Position numbers and translations under genes: made by a program. Of a DNA stretch of 27,348 nt, positions 16,201-24,217 are shown piece by piece. The stretch's first letter is position 1. Every line of letters begins with the position of its first letter. The stretch is from Acidobacteriota bacterium. GTDB taxonomy: Bacteria > Acidobacteriota > Blastocatellia > Pyrinomonadales > Pyrinomonadaceae. The stretch is taken from NCBI GenBank assembly GCA_020853255.1, contig JADYZI010000433.1, positions 1 through 27,348 of the forward strand, in the 5' to 3' direction. Below the pieces are notes generated by a model. It was given only the letters and a program-made list of their open reading frames with translations. It was not told the DNA's origin and searched no databases.

Positions 16201-16659
16201 GGAATCCAGGAAAGCGACTTCATCTCCAGGAATCAGCTAGGCGGCGGACCAGGGCGTGGAGTATTTCAAATAGAGCCGAAAACTTATGGAATTACTGAGG
16301 CAGAAGCTAATAATCTTCAGACAGCGGCCAACGCAATCGCAAACAACTGGTCGCGCGTGTGGGGTGACATTCTTACGGGCCTTGATAATGGCGGTTTTGA
16401 CGTTACCTCAAGCAATATCCAATACTGGGCCCTCGCAGGCTTGGCTAGAGTCCACAATCGTGGGCGTGGAGGAGTTGTAGTTTCCGGTAATAGTGGTAGC
16501 TCTTCCTCTGGATCGTTGTTAGACCTTGCTATTCAAAAGGGAGACATCTCGATACTGGATAATGCAGGAACGAACCGGGACAGGCGCTACACACAAACCG
16601 CGAACGGCACGTATGTTAGAAACGTGATGGATTTATTTTTCTCGTGCTTTGGCGGTTGA
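13222..16659 (+). CDS. Rhs/YD-repeat protein 1 with C-terminal lysozyme-like (lytic transglycosylase) domain
   Basis: A long frame of about 1145 codons. Real Rhs similarity starts near 13286 (IAATYAYPTKITDPAG); the first ~20 codons from the GTG at 13222 are out of frame with the ancestral gene. YD-type repeats follow (YDxxGR, for example VYDAQGRVQKD, YDILGRVKKQ, YDSLGNRTQ), with a Cys motif YEGCGCAGGQ. The Rhs core ends around ELDPMGNSVGFSDP, a variant of the usual DPxG core-end motif. The C-terminal ~200 residues hold IGIQESDF with the candidate catalytic Glu at 16210-16212, then GGGPGRGVFQIEPKTYG, matching the lytic transglycosylase/lysozyme fold that cuts peptidoglycan. No signal peptide or N-terminal domain is present. 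A predicted lipoprotein follows 46 bp downstream. Likely a silent or donor cassette, or expressed from a start inside the frame. Confidence 0.85.
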   Translation: MGRDEHTHGDGGLHGQLERHSIAATYAYPTKITDPAGAYSQVKYRYDIGANVEASSPAPAGQTYGKTTKRVYDAQGRVQKDSVYINTTEKSYTRYEYPTNGIQSKVYSTITDTNANGVGDSADEVLAETWSDGAGRVLKSRTPHTFDANGNTLTWAATFAEYDILGRVKKQSVPTEVNSSWAAAGDDAAREFLWTYQKYDWKGRVVRKINTDGIDQATYNDSDILISYEGCGCAGGQITTIQSEMVPRDDTTGNARRVQKIYEDILGRGYKTLVYKWDGTTAYTTTEQFFNGRDQVTRTKQTDNTSTATPQTFREVTTTYDGHGRVYQSHRPAQRDANDDPKYTTYSYNPDNSVQSIADGRGAIAGYTYNSIGLVTNVAWTVPTGSGIADPADVSFSYDSLGNRTQMSDSLGTVVYAYDALSRMTSETRQFSDQNTGFTNNTIALTYSYTPSGQLKSYANSFGTALQVNYSFDKLGRTSSVTGASGAGSFDYADNPHYRAWGSLTHLEYGNGTEMNIESFNNKLQATSFELKKDATAILDKSYDFYADGSLRSETNSNNAKFDRLYRYDHMSRMTEAKTGAEARGTTDSAMNIPFGNAFQYDAFGNLTQRTFKHFSRGPSTMNWSYSNDRLSMPSGSYDNEGNGLKDPDTAGMNYTYDAANQMGSSHYEHYEPGNVYEDDQLMRYDGDGMLVVVAATHDPVDGEEETTVTYRIRSTVLGSEVVFERGELTRNYVRANGTVVAVQNDGASVVWMHKDAALTSLVSTGADGHAIGGNGEDTDQHELDPMGNSVGFSDPYVGGIPDFGVPLFSGESHPSLVNGVQASHTIDGLRVPPSQFGRMFDFAFGGIFGAVERTARLSASPVGYRTETRYLIRTASGPPTLRNSPAARGGPMLPTTADGESEIYGTYTVTSPIYSSTWSVSSSFIPVNDEFGRVLVATELGRERDRSSQMSCANALNQAGKTSAGLARAQAALRQIYQTVGDVNIARLLGAIGIQESDFISRNQLGGGPGRGVFQIEPKTYGITEAEANNLQTAANAIANNWSRVWGDILTGLDNGGFDVTSSNIQYWALAGLARVHNRGRGGVVVSGNSGSSSSGSLLDLAIQKGDISILDNAGTNRDRRYTQTANGTYVRNVMDLFFSCFGG

Positions 16660-16705
16660 ATCGGTTTTCTATAAGGGATCGAGGAGTTTAGTTAAATGAG
16701 GTCGT

Positions 16706-17404
16706 ATGCGATTTTCTTATACAGGGCGATTGTTTATCTGCCTTCCGATGTTTGCCGTGATTCTTTCTTGCGATGGTAACTTAGCGAAAGAAAATGGAAC
16801 GTCCGCAGAGCCAATAGCAAACGAATCAAGCACGGAGACTATTGTTTCACAGCCCTTGAGCGCTAAGCCTTGGGAGGACAGACTCATTGCGCCTGGAGTC
16901 GGAACGAACTCAGTCCGGCTTGATATGTCTCGCGATGAACTGATTGCGGCTTTGGGCAAACCGAGTGAAGAATACAATCATCGCAACCCCTGTTCGTATT
17001 CGGAACTTCACTGGTTTCCACCAACCCAGCAAGACGGAAGTGTTGACGGCGACGGCGTATTTGCCTTTGTAAACGAGGGAAAGGCCTTCGAGCTAATGTT
17101 TGGTAAAGGGTTTAACACGGCATACGGTGTAAGACACGGCCTAATTCTAATAGATTTGAAGAAGAAAATCGCAGCCCCTCTTTTTGAATTGATCAACAGC
17201 GCAAACACGGCCACGAACAATGAGAATTTATTTTTCATGGTGGAAAGAGATCGGGGAATTGCCTATGAGGTAGGAGCCGGGTATAAAACGAAAGAACGGA
17301 TCGTCAGTGGTATCTACGTCTTTCGTGCGGGCGCCGATTTTCTACCTCGGGGCTGTATTGATCCGAATCAGCATCTTGTTTTGATTTCTGGCTCAGCCAC
17401 GTAA
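16706..17404 (+). CDS. Predicted lipoprotein, candidate immunity protein for the lysozyme-like Rhs tail
   Basis: A 232-aa protein with a lipoprotein signal: a hydrophobic stretch and the lipobox I-L-S-C22. The mature part has SVRLDMSRDELIAALGKPSE, then FAFVNEGKAFELMFGKGF, and near the end GIYVFRAGADFLPRGCI. No named family was recognised. It is related to the lipoprotein at 23437-24153, which also follows a lysozyme-like Rhs tail: the same block order, with VxLxMxxxxxxxxxG near the N-terminus, an FxExGxxxxI-type middle and a final FLPxxCI/V. In both places it is the gene just after the toxin tail. An immunity role outside the cytoplasm, against a peptidoglycan-cutting domain, is inference from position and pairing. 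Confidence 0.8.
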   Translation: MRFSYTGRLFICLPMFAVILSCDGNLAKENGTSAEPIANESSTETIVSQPLSAKPWEDRLIAPGVGTNSVRLDMSRDELIAALGKPSEEYNHRNPCSYSELHWFPPTQQDGSVDGDGVFAFVNEGKAFELMFGKGFNTAYGVRHGLILIDLKKKIAAPLFELINSANTATNNENLFFMVERDRGIAYEVGAGYKTKERIVSGIYVFRAGADFLPRGCIDPNQHLVLISGSAT

Positions 17405-17424
17405 TTGGGAAGGCCCGTAGCCTA

Positions 17425-20400
17425 ATGTTGCACATGAACGGCGTTCCAGGACGAGTTGGAACCCAATCACAGCACGATACCGGCCTGTCGTATATTCTGA
17501 ACCCCCGCGTCACCGAATCGCGGGTCGGCGACGGGACGAATACAAAGCGGACGACGGTTAGTTACTACGCGACGTCGCTGTTTAGTTTGCCGGAATATGT
17601 GCGTGTTTATGACACCGATCTTTCGACGGTGCTGAAGGAATCGCACACGGTCTATAACCTTGATGCGGCGTACACATCGCGGCGGATAATCGGGTTGGCG
17701 GGGACGGTCGAGGTGAAGGGGCGTGACGCGACGGGGCTGAATCTGGTGTCGAAGGTGACGTATGGATACGACGTGGGGAATTTTGACGGGACGGGGCAGA
17801 ACATTTCGCCGGTCGGGCATGACGGGGCGAATTACGGGAGCGGTTTTGTCGCGGGACGCGGGAATCTTACCTCCGAGACGCGGTGGAATGTTGAATCGGG
17901 GAAAGAGAGCAATTCGGCGTACGCGATAACGTCGTCGGCCGAATACAACACGGCCGGTGCGGTGGTTTCGCGGACGACCCCGTGGGACGGGACCATCACG
18001 CGGACGGTGACGGTGGATTACACGGACAGTTGGAACGCCAGCGGCATCGCGGCGACCTACGCCTATCCGACAAAAATAACCGACCCGGCCGGATCGTACT
18101 CCCAAGTAAAATACCGCTACGACATTGGCGCGAATATATGGGGGAGATCGCCGGACCTGAACGCGACGACGGCGGGGAAGGAAACTTCGAGAACGTTTGA
18201 TTCGGTGGGCCGGTTGGAACGTGAGACGATAATCAACACCGGAGCGTACACGCGCTATCAATACTTCGATACCGGGCTGAAATTAAAGGTCTTTTCAACC
18301 ATCACCGACACAAACGCGAACGGTGCCGATTCCGCCGACGAGGTTGAAACGGAAACTGAGTTCGACGGGGCCGGGCGGACCTTGCGAACACGATCGCCGC
18401 ATCCGGGCAGCATCGGCGGCTGGAGCGCGACACGGGTCGAATACGATATTCTCGGCCGCGTGATACGGCAATCGGTGCCGACCGAGGTCGATGCCAATTG
18501 GACGAGGGCCGGTGACGACGCGGGCGCAAGCGATTGGCTGTGGAAGTCGACCGAATACGATTGGAAAGGCCGCCCAACACGCCAAATAAATACCGATGGA
18601 AGCGACGTGCTGATAACCTACGAAGGCTGCGGCTGCGCCGGCGGGCTGGTTACAACCATTGAGGGTGAGGAGATCATCGAAACAAATTGGCAGGGAGGGA
18701 ATTCGATAAATCTTGGAAGGCGAAAGCAGAAATCGTACTCCGACATTTTGGGGCGGAATGTAAAGAGCCAGATCTTCAACTGGAATGGAACGGTGTATTC
18801 GACGATGACGAGCAGCTACAATGGCCGCGATCAGTTGTCTCGGTCTCGCCATTATCAAGGTGATGAGAACTCTTCGGTCTTTCAGGAGACAAACGTAACA
18901 TATGACGGTCACGCAAGGCTTCTTACTCAGCACCAACCTGAGCAAGCGGCGAATACGGTCACGGCCTTTGAATATTTTGCGGACGACAGCGTCAAGAAGG
19001 TGACCGACGGGCGCGGTGCAACGACGAATTATACATATAACAGCCGAGGCTTGATCGAAGCGATCTCTTATGGTGTTCCGCCAAATAACGAGGGCTTGAC
19101 GCCATGGGCCTCCCGGATAGACAAGAGCGGTAACGGCTCGCTCCTTGTTCTCGGTGGCAGTTTTGCCAACGACATCGAGGTCATCGTGGGTGAACGACGG
19201 CCTGAGAACAGTTGGCAATATCAGGAACTTGTCCGTTACAGCGGCAGTCAGCTAACCAGAGGAACACAGGAAGGAAAACAGTCAATTGCCTTTCAGTTGA
19301 GCGGTCAGAATGTATTGAGCGCACTGAACGACAACGTGATGAACATCAAGGTGGTGAACACAAATACCGGCCAAGCCACACCGCGGATGGGCCTTTATTT
19401 TTCCGGTTCGCAGCAGTCGGTGTCCGGTTCAGGATTTGACGATACAGTACCAGCGGCATCATCCGTGAGCTTCGAATACGACAACGCCGGGAACCGTACA
19501 TCAATGACGGACGGATTGGGAAACGTGACGTATAATTACGATCAGCTTTCGCGGCTGACAAGCGAGACGCGTCAGATAACCGCACTCAGCCAGTCGTACA
19601 CGCTCAGTTACGGGTATGGGCTTTCGGGGCAACTGAAAACTATCACCGATCCGTTCAATTCGGCGGTGGCGTACTCGCGCGACAAGACGGGCCGGTTGAC
19701 CGAGGTTAGCGGCACCGGGTATGACGCGACAGCGCCCTTTATTTCGAATTTGAAATATCGGTCATGGGGAGCGGTCAAGGAGGGCGACTACGGCTACGGA
19801 GGCGAATTGAACATGACATACGACAACCGCTTGCGGCCGAGCCAGTACACAGTAACTGGAACGGCGTATGGCAGTTCATATAATCGAGGTTCAATTTATA
19901 AGTATTACGCCGACGGCCAGTTGAAAACCGCTGACGACCTGAAGGACGATCGTTTTGACCGTTCGTATAAATACGATCATGCCGCGCGGCTGAAGGAAGC
20001 CATGAGCGGGTTTGAGGCTCGCGGTGAGACAAACCCCGATACACATCCCAACCGCCCGTACAAGCAAAGCTACGCTTACGATGTCTGGAGCAACAGGACG
20101 GGCGGCGAGCACCGTTTTTGGCGGAGAGACCTTTCTTACCAGGTCCAGCGGTCGTTTGTGAACAACCGCGAACCGGGGACGGCGTATGACGCGGATGGGC
20201 GGCCGCTCACTAACCGGATCAATGCGGGCGGGAAGCCTGTCGAGAATATCAGCGGTGATCTTGTGGGCGGACATCCGTCGTTTCCGACGCAGCCCGCGTT
20301 TGAGATATTCCAAATCTTTGACGGGGATGGAGGTGTTGGGAAGCGGACGGAGATCCGGCGGCATGACCAGGAAAACGGCGGGCAGATGACGGTTGTGGAG

Positions 20401-21600
20401 GAAACGACAACAACGTATTATATCCGCTCATCGGTGCTTGGCGGGCAGCCGGTCGTCGAATTGAAGGCGGACGGCACGAAGCGGAAGGGGAATGTGTTTG
20501 CGAGCGGGTCGCTGTTGGCGGAGCACCGGCCGGGTAGTGTATGTTCGGGGTGCGTTCAGAACACGCGGATAAATGAGATAAACCCGGTGACAGGAAGCGG
20601 CTACAAGGTTGACGGCTACGGCGGGGCGTATGAGGAAGAACGCGACCCGCTTGGGGCGATTATGGGGACCGAAGACCCGATGCTCTACTTCGACGAGCCG
20701 ACCTATCTGGACATGCTGACCGAGGGACAGCCGCTCTACCTCGAAGCCAACCCGTGGGACCCGAACGACGGGTGTGAGAAGGATGGTGCACCGTACGATT
20801 GTGATTGGCTCGACCGTGAAGTGATGTACGGCAGCGTCGTCGGCGGTGTTTTCCGCAACGGGCGTTACATTGGGCAAATATCTTTTGCGGGGAACTCGTC
20901 CGGCAGCGGAACCGCTTCGTTCTTTATTCAGGACACCCAAACGACGGTTCGGGCGATATCAGACGAAGAGGCCGCGAACTACACCCCACCCGAACCCGGC
21001 CCCGGCGGCTATTGGATAAGGTTCAATTACAACTGGAACTTTGGCCGGCAGGATCGACGGGGTAAGACTGGATCAGCAAGACGAAAGCAAAAGAAACTTT
21101 ACGACGGTCGGGACGACAACCGCGACATGGCGTGGGGGCGGGCCTACCGGGACACCCGGGAATTACTGAAAGATCCGAATTGCCGCGACTATATAGCTTC
21201 GAACGACGCAACCTCAGAGCGACCTGGCGGATACTCAGATCCCTGGAAACACCTTGAGGGTTTGAACCAAAGGGGTCAGCTTCGCGACGTGGATACTCGC
21301 ATGGTTGTGACCCCTGATGGATCCGAGGCCCCCGCCGCAACGGAGGCATGGTTTGACCGAAACACGGGCCGCGTCACCCGAACAGGGGCCATTCGACTCG
21401 GGACGATATTTTATGAGCCGAACGGTCTCATTAATTATATAGGAACCGTGAAAACAGCGCGGGAGGCGCGAGTATATACATTTTTGCATGAACTCAAACA
21501 CGCACTTAGCGGAACTCACGCAACGGCCGACCAGGTTCGAGAATGGGATCGGAATATACGGGAGAAATGTCTTAAGAACCTTAACCTCTACCTGCCGTAG
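17425..21600 (+). CDS. Rhs/YD-repeat protein 2 with C-terminal HExxH metallopeptidase-like tail
   Basis: A 1391-aa protein without a signal peptide; the first ~20 residues look unrelated and Rhs similarity starts around YILNPRVTESR, so the 5' end is probably missing. Many YD repeats follow (YDILGRVIRQ, YDWKGRPTRQ, YDNAGNRTSM) with the same YEGCGCAGGL motif as Rhs 1. At residues ~560-672 there is a beta-rich insertion (SRIDKSGNGSLLVLGGSFAN ... GLYFSGSQQSVSGSG) absent from Rhs 1. The core ends near ADGTKRKGNVFASGSLLAE and EERDPLGAIMG. The variable tail (about 1190-1391) carries H1355-E-L-K-H1359 in YTFLHELKHALSG, a zinc peptidase motif. A lipoprotein gene follows 13 bp downstream. It may be a polymorphic toxin, delivered only if joined to a full-length 5' end. 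Confidence 0.87.
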   Translation: MLHMNGVPGRVGTQSQHDTGLSYILNPRVTESRVGDGTNTKRTTVSYYATSLFSLPEYVRVYDTDLSTVLKESHTVYNLDAAYTSRRIIGLAGTVEVKGRDATGLNLVSKVTYGYDVGNFDGTGQNISPVGHDGANYGSGFVAGRGNLTSETRWNVESGKESNSAYAITSSAEYNTAGAVVSRTTPWDGTITRTVTVDYTDSWNASGIAATYAYPTKITDPAGSYSQVKYRYDIGANIWGRSPDLNATTAGKETSRTFDSVGRLERETIINTGAYTRYQYFDTGLKLKVFSTITDTNANGADSADEVETETEFDGAGRTLRTRSPHPGSIGGWSATRVEYDILGRVIRQSVPTEVDANWTRAGDDAGASDWLWKSTEYDWKGRPTRQINTDGSDVLITYEGCGCAGGLVTTIEGEEIIETNWQGGNSINLGRRKQKSYSDILGRNVKSQIFNWNGTVYSTMTSSYNGRDQLSRSRHYQGDENSSVFQETNVTYDGHARLLTQHQPEQAANTVTAFEYFADDSVKKVTDGRGATTNYTYNSRGLIEAISYGVPPNNEGLTPWASRIDKSGNGSLLVLGGSFANDIEVIVGERRPENSWQYQELVRYSGSQLTRGTQEGKQSIAFQLSGQNVLSALNDNVMNIKVVNTNTGQATPRMGLYFSGSQQSVSGSGFDDTVPAASSVSFEYDNAGNRTSMTDGLGNVTYNYDQLSRLTSETRQITALSQSYTLSYGYGLSGQLKTITDPFNSAVAYSRDKTGRLTEVSGTGYDATAPFISNLKYRSWGAVKEGDYGYGGELNMTYDNRLRPSQYTVTGTAYGSSYNRGSIYKYYADGQLKTADDLKDDRFDRSYKYDHAARLKEAMSGFEARGETNPDTHPNRPYKQSYAYDVWSNRTGGEHRFWRRDLSYQVQRSFVNNREPGTAYDADGRPLTNRINAGGKPVENISGDLVGGHPSFPTQPAFEIFQIFDGDGGVGKRTEIRRHDQENGGQMTVVEETTTTYYIRSSVLGGQPVVELKADGTKRKGNVFASGSLLAEHRPGSVCSGCVQNTRINEINPVTGSGYKVDGYGGAYEEERDPLGAIMGTEDPMLYFDEPTYLDMLTEGQPLYLEANPWDPNDGCEKDGAPYDCDWLDREVMYGSVVGGVFRNGRYIGQISFAGNSSGSGTASFFIQDTQTTVRAISDEEAANYTPPEPGPGGYWIRFNYNWNFGRQDRRGKTGSARRKQKKLYDGRDDNRDMAWGRAYRDTRELLKDPNCRDYIASNDATSERPGGYSDPWKHLEGLNQRGQLRDVDTRMVVTPDGSEAPAATEAWFDRNTGRVTRTGAIRLGTIFYEPNGLINYIGTVKTAREARVYTFLHELKHALSGTHATADQVREWDRNIREKCLKNLNLYLP
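20461..20790 (+). repeat. ~330-bp Rhs anchor shared with the orphan cassette at 22222-22552
   Basis: From about GGCACGAAGCGGAAGGGGAA (20474 on) to the codons for DPNDGCE, the sequence nearly matches 22235 onwards, at a fixed offset of 1762 bp where aligned. It encodes GTKRKGNVFASGSLLAEHRP and the DPLGAIMGT and YFDEPTYLDMLTEGQPLY segments. After this block the two coding sequences diverge. Confidence 0.9.
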
Positions 21601-21613
21601 GACAAATTGAGCC

Positions 21614-22207
21614 ATGAAGATGATCAATATCCCAATCTGCATTTGCGTGCTTTTTATCATTCTGATCGGATGCAGGTATGAAGAGCCAATAGAGACGACC
21701 AAAGGTAGGATGAATCGATCCGATGAGGTTCAGGTTCCGAATACAGAACCGCCAGACCGGACGCGAACGACAAGTTTGGCTGGTTACGATGTGAATAAGA
21801 GGAATGGCCTTATCCTTGAGATGGTCGGTCTCGCATCCGGTTCTGTCTATCCTGACGGACGGATTTTGGAGTTCAGAGCTTTAGGTGACGCCCGCGTTGA
21901 ATTCGATCTTCGCCGAGAATCTGGCCCACTTGAGCGTGTCCAAGTAAAACTGACGCCTCCTGAATTTAAAGCTCTGACGGGCCGAATTAGTAAAGCGGGG
22001 ATGTCTACTTTCACGACCAAATATGTGGGCGAGACACCTTGCTTCGACAGCTTTCATGCCAAAGAGATCTTCATTCATTTCGATGGACACTCAGAGCAGT
22101 TGAGAATAGATGAATGCCGCCGTAACGAAAATGATAGACTCGAACCGTCGCCGGTTGCACTAATGGAATTGTTGCAGTATATCGAGGAGATCAAGAGTCA
22201 TCATTAG
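21614..22207 (+). CDS. Predicted lipoprotein, candidate immunity protein for the HExxH Rhs tail
   Basis: A 197-aa protein with a lipobox L-I-G-C20 after a hydrophobic stretch (ICVLFIILIGC). The mature part includes ILEMVGLASGSVYPDG, VEFDLRRESGPLERVQVKL and ETPCFDSFHAKEIFIHFDGH; no family was recognised. It is not visibly related to the other two lipoproteins of the array, which agrees with its different toxin partner. It lies 13 bp after the stop of Rhs 2. In the same frame, right after its TAG (22205-22207), the codons PRIHFEAIYGTKRKGNV lead into the orphan Rhs cassette. The immunity role is inference from gene order. Confidence 0.75.
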   Translation: MKMINIPICICVLFIILIGCRYEEPIETTKGRMNRSDEVQVPNTEPPDRTRTTSLAGYDVNKRNGLILEMVGLASGSVYPDGRILEFRALGDARVEFDLRRESGPLERVQVKLTPPEFKALTGRISKAGMSTFTTKYVGETPCFDSFHAKEIFIHFDGHSEQLRIDECRRNENDRLEPSPVALMELLQYIEEIKSHH

Positions 22208-22255
22208 CCAAGAATCCATTTTGAAGCGATATACGGTACGAAGCGGAAGGGGAAT

Positions 22256-23437
22256 GTGTTTGCGAGCGGGTCGCTGTTGGCGGAGCACCGGCCGAACAGT
22301 ATTTGTTCAGGGTGTGTTCAGAACACGCGGATAAATGAGATAAACCCGGTGACAGGAAGCGGCTACAAGGTTGACGGCTACGGCGGGGATTATGAGGAAG
22401 AACGCGACCCGCTTGGGGCGATCATGGGAACCGATGACCCGATGCTCTACTTCGACGAGCCGACCTATCTGGACATGCTCACCGAGGGACAGCCGCTATA
22501 CCTCGAAGCCAACCCGTGGGACCCGAACGACGGTTGTGAACTGGATGGCGTCGCGTGGGATTGCAGCGACATCGTTCGTCAGGCGGAATACGGAACCGTC
22601 GTCGGCGGTATCGTGGTCGGCGGCCAACTTCTTAAAGGCCAGGTATCGCTCCAACATGCCCTGAATTTTACCGGCGGCGGCTGGCTCTCGATATTCATCC
22701 CCGGCCAGGATGTCGAATTTGGATACGATGACCCCGACCCTTTTAGGTCGCACACATTCACACTCCCCGATCAATGGGAAACATTATACATTCAACGCGG
22801 CGGACCAAACGCCAATTTGGGGCCTGTGAGCTTGGATCAAGAGTTTACCTCAAACGGGGTTACATACATTGTTGGCCAAGATTGTATTGATGCCTTAGCT
22901 GTAGCCCAAAAGAACATCAGAAATCTGAGGCAAGCCTTCGACAATCTTGATCGAATCAATGCCATTAGCCGAGGAAAGGGTATCGGCGCGGGTTGGTTAA
23001 TGGCCTTGGGCGTTCGAGAATCGGGTGCAGGGGATGACTTAAAGGAGGATGGAGGCTTTGGGCGTGGTTGGTATCAGATCGATCGGCGGGTGCATCCGCG
23101 GGTTACAGAAGCTCAGGCAATGGATTTTGAATGGGCAACTGGATTCGTTTCTGAATTGCTAAAGGGAAATCTCCAGATGGTCGAAAACTATCAACGTGCC
23201 GATCGGAGGCGATCGGGAAATGTAAATCTTAGTTATACCTTTGATCAAAGGGTCGCCATGATGTTCCGCATCTACAATGCTGGCCCCGTTTCGGAATCCA
23301 TGCGGCAACGGTTAATTCTGACCGACGACGCGACGGTGCTTGATGCTGGAACCGCAAATGGGAATTATGCCTCTAACCTCGTCAATCTTCACACGTACTG
23401 TATTGCAGGAGCGCAGGTAAAAGGGAGGGGTTTCTGA
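22256..23437 (+). CDS. Orphan Rhs C-terminal cassette with lysozyme-like domain
   Basis: A 393-codon frame. Its first ~110 codons copy the Rhs 2 anchor (FASGSLLAEHRPNSICSGC, NEINPVTGSGYKVDGYGG, ERDPLGAIMGT), so it looks like the 3' end of an Rhs gene without the core. The variable part has WLMALGVRESGAGDD, with the candidate catalytic Glu at 23018-23020, then GGFGRGWYQIDRRVHPRVT, the lytic transglycosylase/lysozyme pattern also seen in Rhs 1. The GTG at 22256 is only the first in-frame start; translation may not begin here and the cassette could be silent until recombined behind a full-length Rhs core. Its TGA overlaps the ATG of the next lipoprotein (TGATG), so those two would be translated together. 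Confidence 0.85.
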   Translation: MFASGSLLAEHRPNSICSGCVQNTRINEINPVTGSGYKVDGYGGDYEEERDPLGAIMGTDDPMLYFDEPTYLDMLTEGQPLYLEANPWDPNDGCELDGVAWDCSDIVRQAEYGTVVGGIVVGGQLLKGQVSLQHALNFTGGGWLSIFIPGQDVEFGYDDPDPFRSHTFTLPDQWETLYIQRGGPNANLGPVSLDQEFTSNGVTYIVGQDCIDALAVAQKNIRNLRQAFDNLDRINAISRGKGIGAGWLMALGVRESGAGDDLKEDGGFGRGWYQIDRRVHPRVTEAQAMDFEWATGFVSELLKGNLQMVENYQRADRRRSGNVNLSYTFDQRVAMMFRIYNAGPVSESMRQRLILTDDATVLDAGTANGNYASNLVNLHTYCIAGAQVKGRGF

Positions 23438-24153
23438 TGCGAGTCGCAGTTTTTCTGCTGATCGGCGTGGCGGCACTTTGTGCGGTCACCACTCTACCTT
23501 CCTGCTCACCAAAATCTGTGACGAATCAGCCAACAACGATTCATTCATCTCCACCAGCCTTTTCTCCCGCTTCAGCCGATCCGGCACCGGATCTTGACAA
23601 CTTTCTTGTCGTTCCTGGGCAGTCGCTTGGGCAGGTTGCTTTGGGCATGACCGTGAACGACGTCGCAAAAATCTTTCCATATCGAAGGAGTTACGATCAG
23701 ATCCACGAGGAAGGGGTTTTCAAGTCATCGGACGGAACCGTCCAGCGATGTGCCGAGGTATTTCATAAATCGCCGTTTCCAGATGGGGTGGATCTATTCG
23801 TGTACTTTAGGGAAGGTGTCGTAATACAGATCGAAGGTAGTTCCTCGCGGTACCATTCGCAGAACGGCCTTGGCGAAAACGCAAAGCTCAAAGATGTATG
23901 GGGCAGGTATCCGCACTCTTCAATCTATGTCTTAGAGGGTAGTGGTAGCAATGACGAGGGTGGAAAAGATAAGGTTTATCTTGTTGCAGAAGCAAACGGG
24001 GTTGCCTTCGAGTTTCGATATTCGCCAGAGACGAAGTCTCGTGAGATCTCAAAGTTCATTATATTTCCGCGAAATCATCAGTTCCTGCCCGGTACATGTG
24101 TTACAGCACCCCAATCATTTGTACTTGGCTCGTTTGACCAATTTATAGAATGA
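23437..24153 (+). CDS. Predicted lipoprotein, candidate immunity protein paired with orphan lysozyme-like cassette
   Basis: A 238-aa protein with a signal sequence and a lipobox-like L-P-S-C23. The mature part has GQVALGMTVNDVAKIFPY, VDLFVYFREGVVIQIEGSSS, GVAFEFRYSPETK and NHQFLPGTCV. These blocks line up in order with the 16706-17404 lipoprotein, though overall similarity is low. The ATG overlaps the stop of the lysozyme-like cassette. Both related lipoproteins follow a lysozyme-like Rhs tail, which suggests a common immunity family facing the periplasm; this is inference. No named domain recognised. Confidence 0.8.
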   Translation: MRVAVFLLIGVAALCAVTTLPSCSPKSVTNQPTTIHSSPPAFSPASADPAPDLDNFLVVPGQSLGQVALGMTVNDVAKIFPYRRSYDQIHEEGVFKSSDGTVQRCAEVFHKSPFPDGVDLFVYFREGVVIQIEGSSSRYHSQNGLGENAKLKDVWGRYPHSSIYVLEGSGSNDEGGKDKVYLVAEANGVAFEFRYSPETKSREISKFIIFPRNHQFLPGTCVTAPQSFVLGSFDQFIE

Positions 24154-24217
24154 AACTCGGATTTCATAGGCGATCAACGATTTGTAAAGGACAATTGTAA
24201 TTAAAGGCGCCGGGCTT

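Noticed and set aside
18295..19218. Minus-strand frame of 307 codons opposite Rhs 2
   Set aside because: Reverse shadow of the YD-repeat gene, as is the 17467-18261 frame; the plus-strand YD pattern is continuous.
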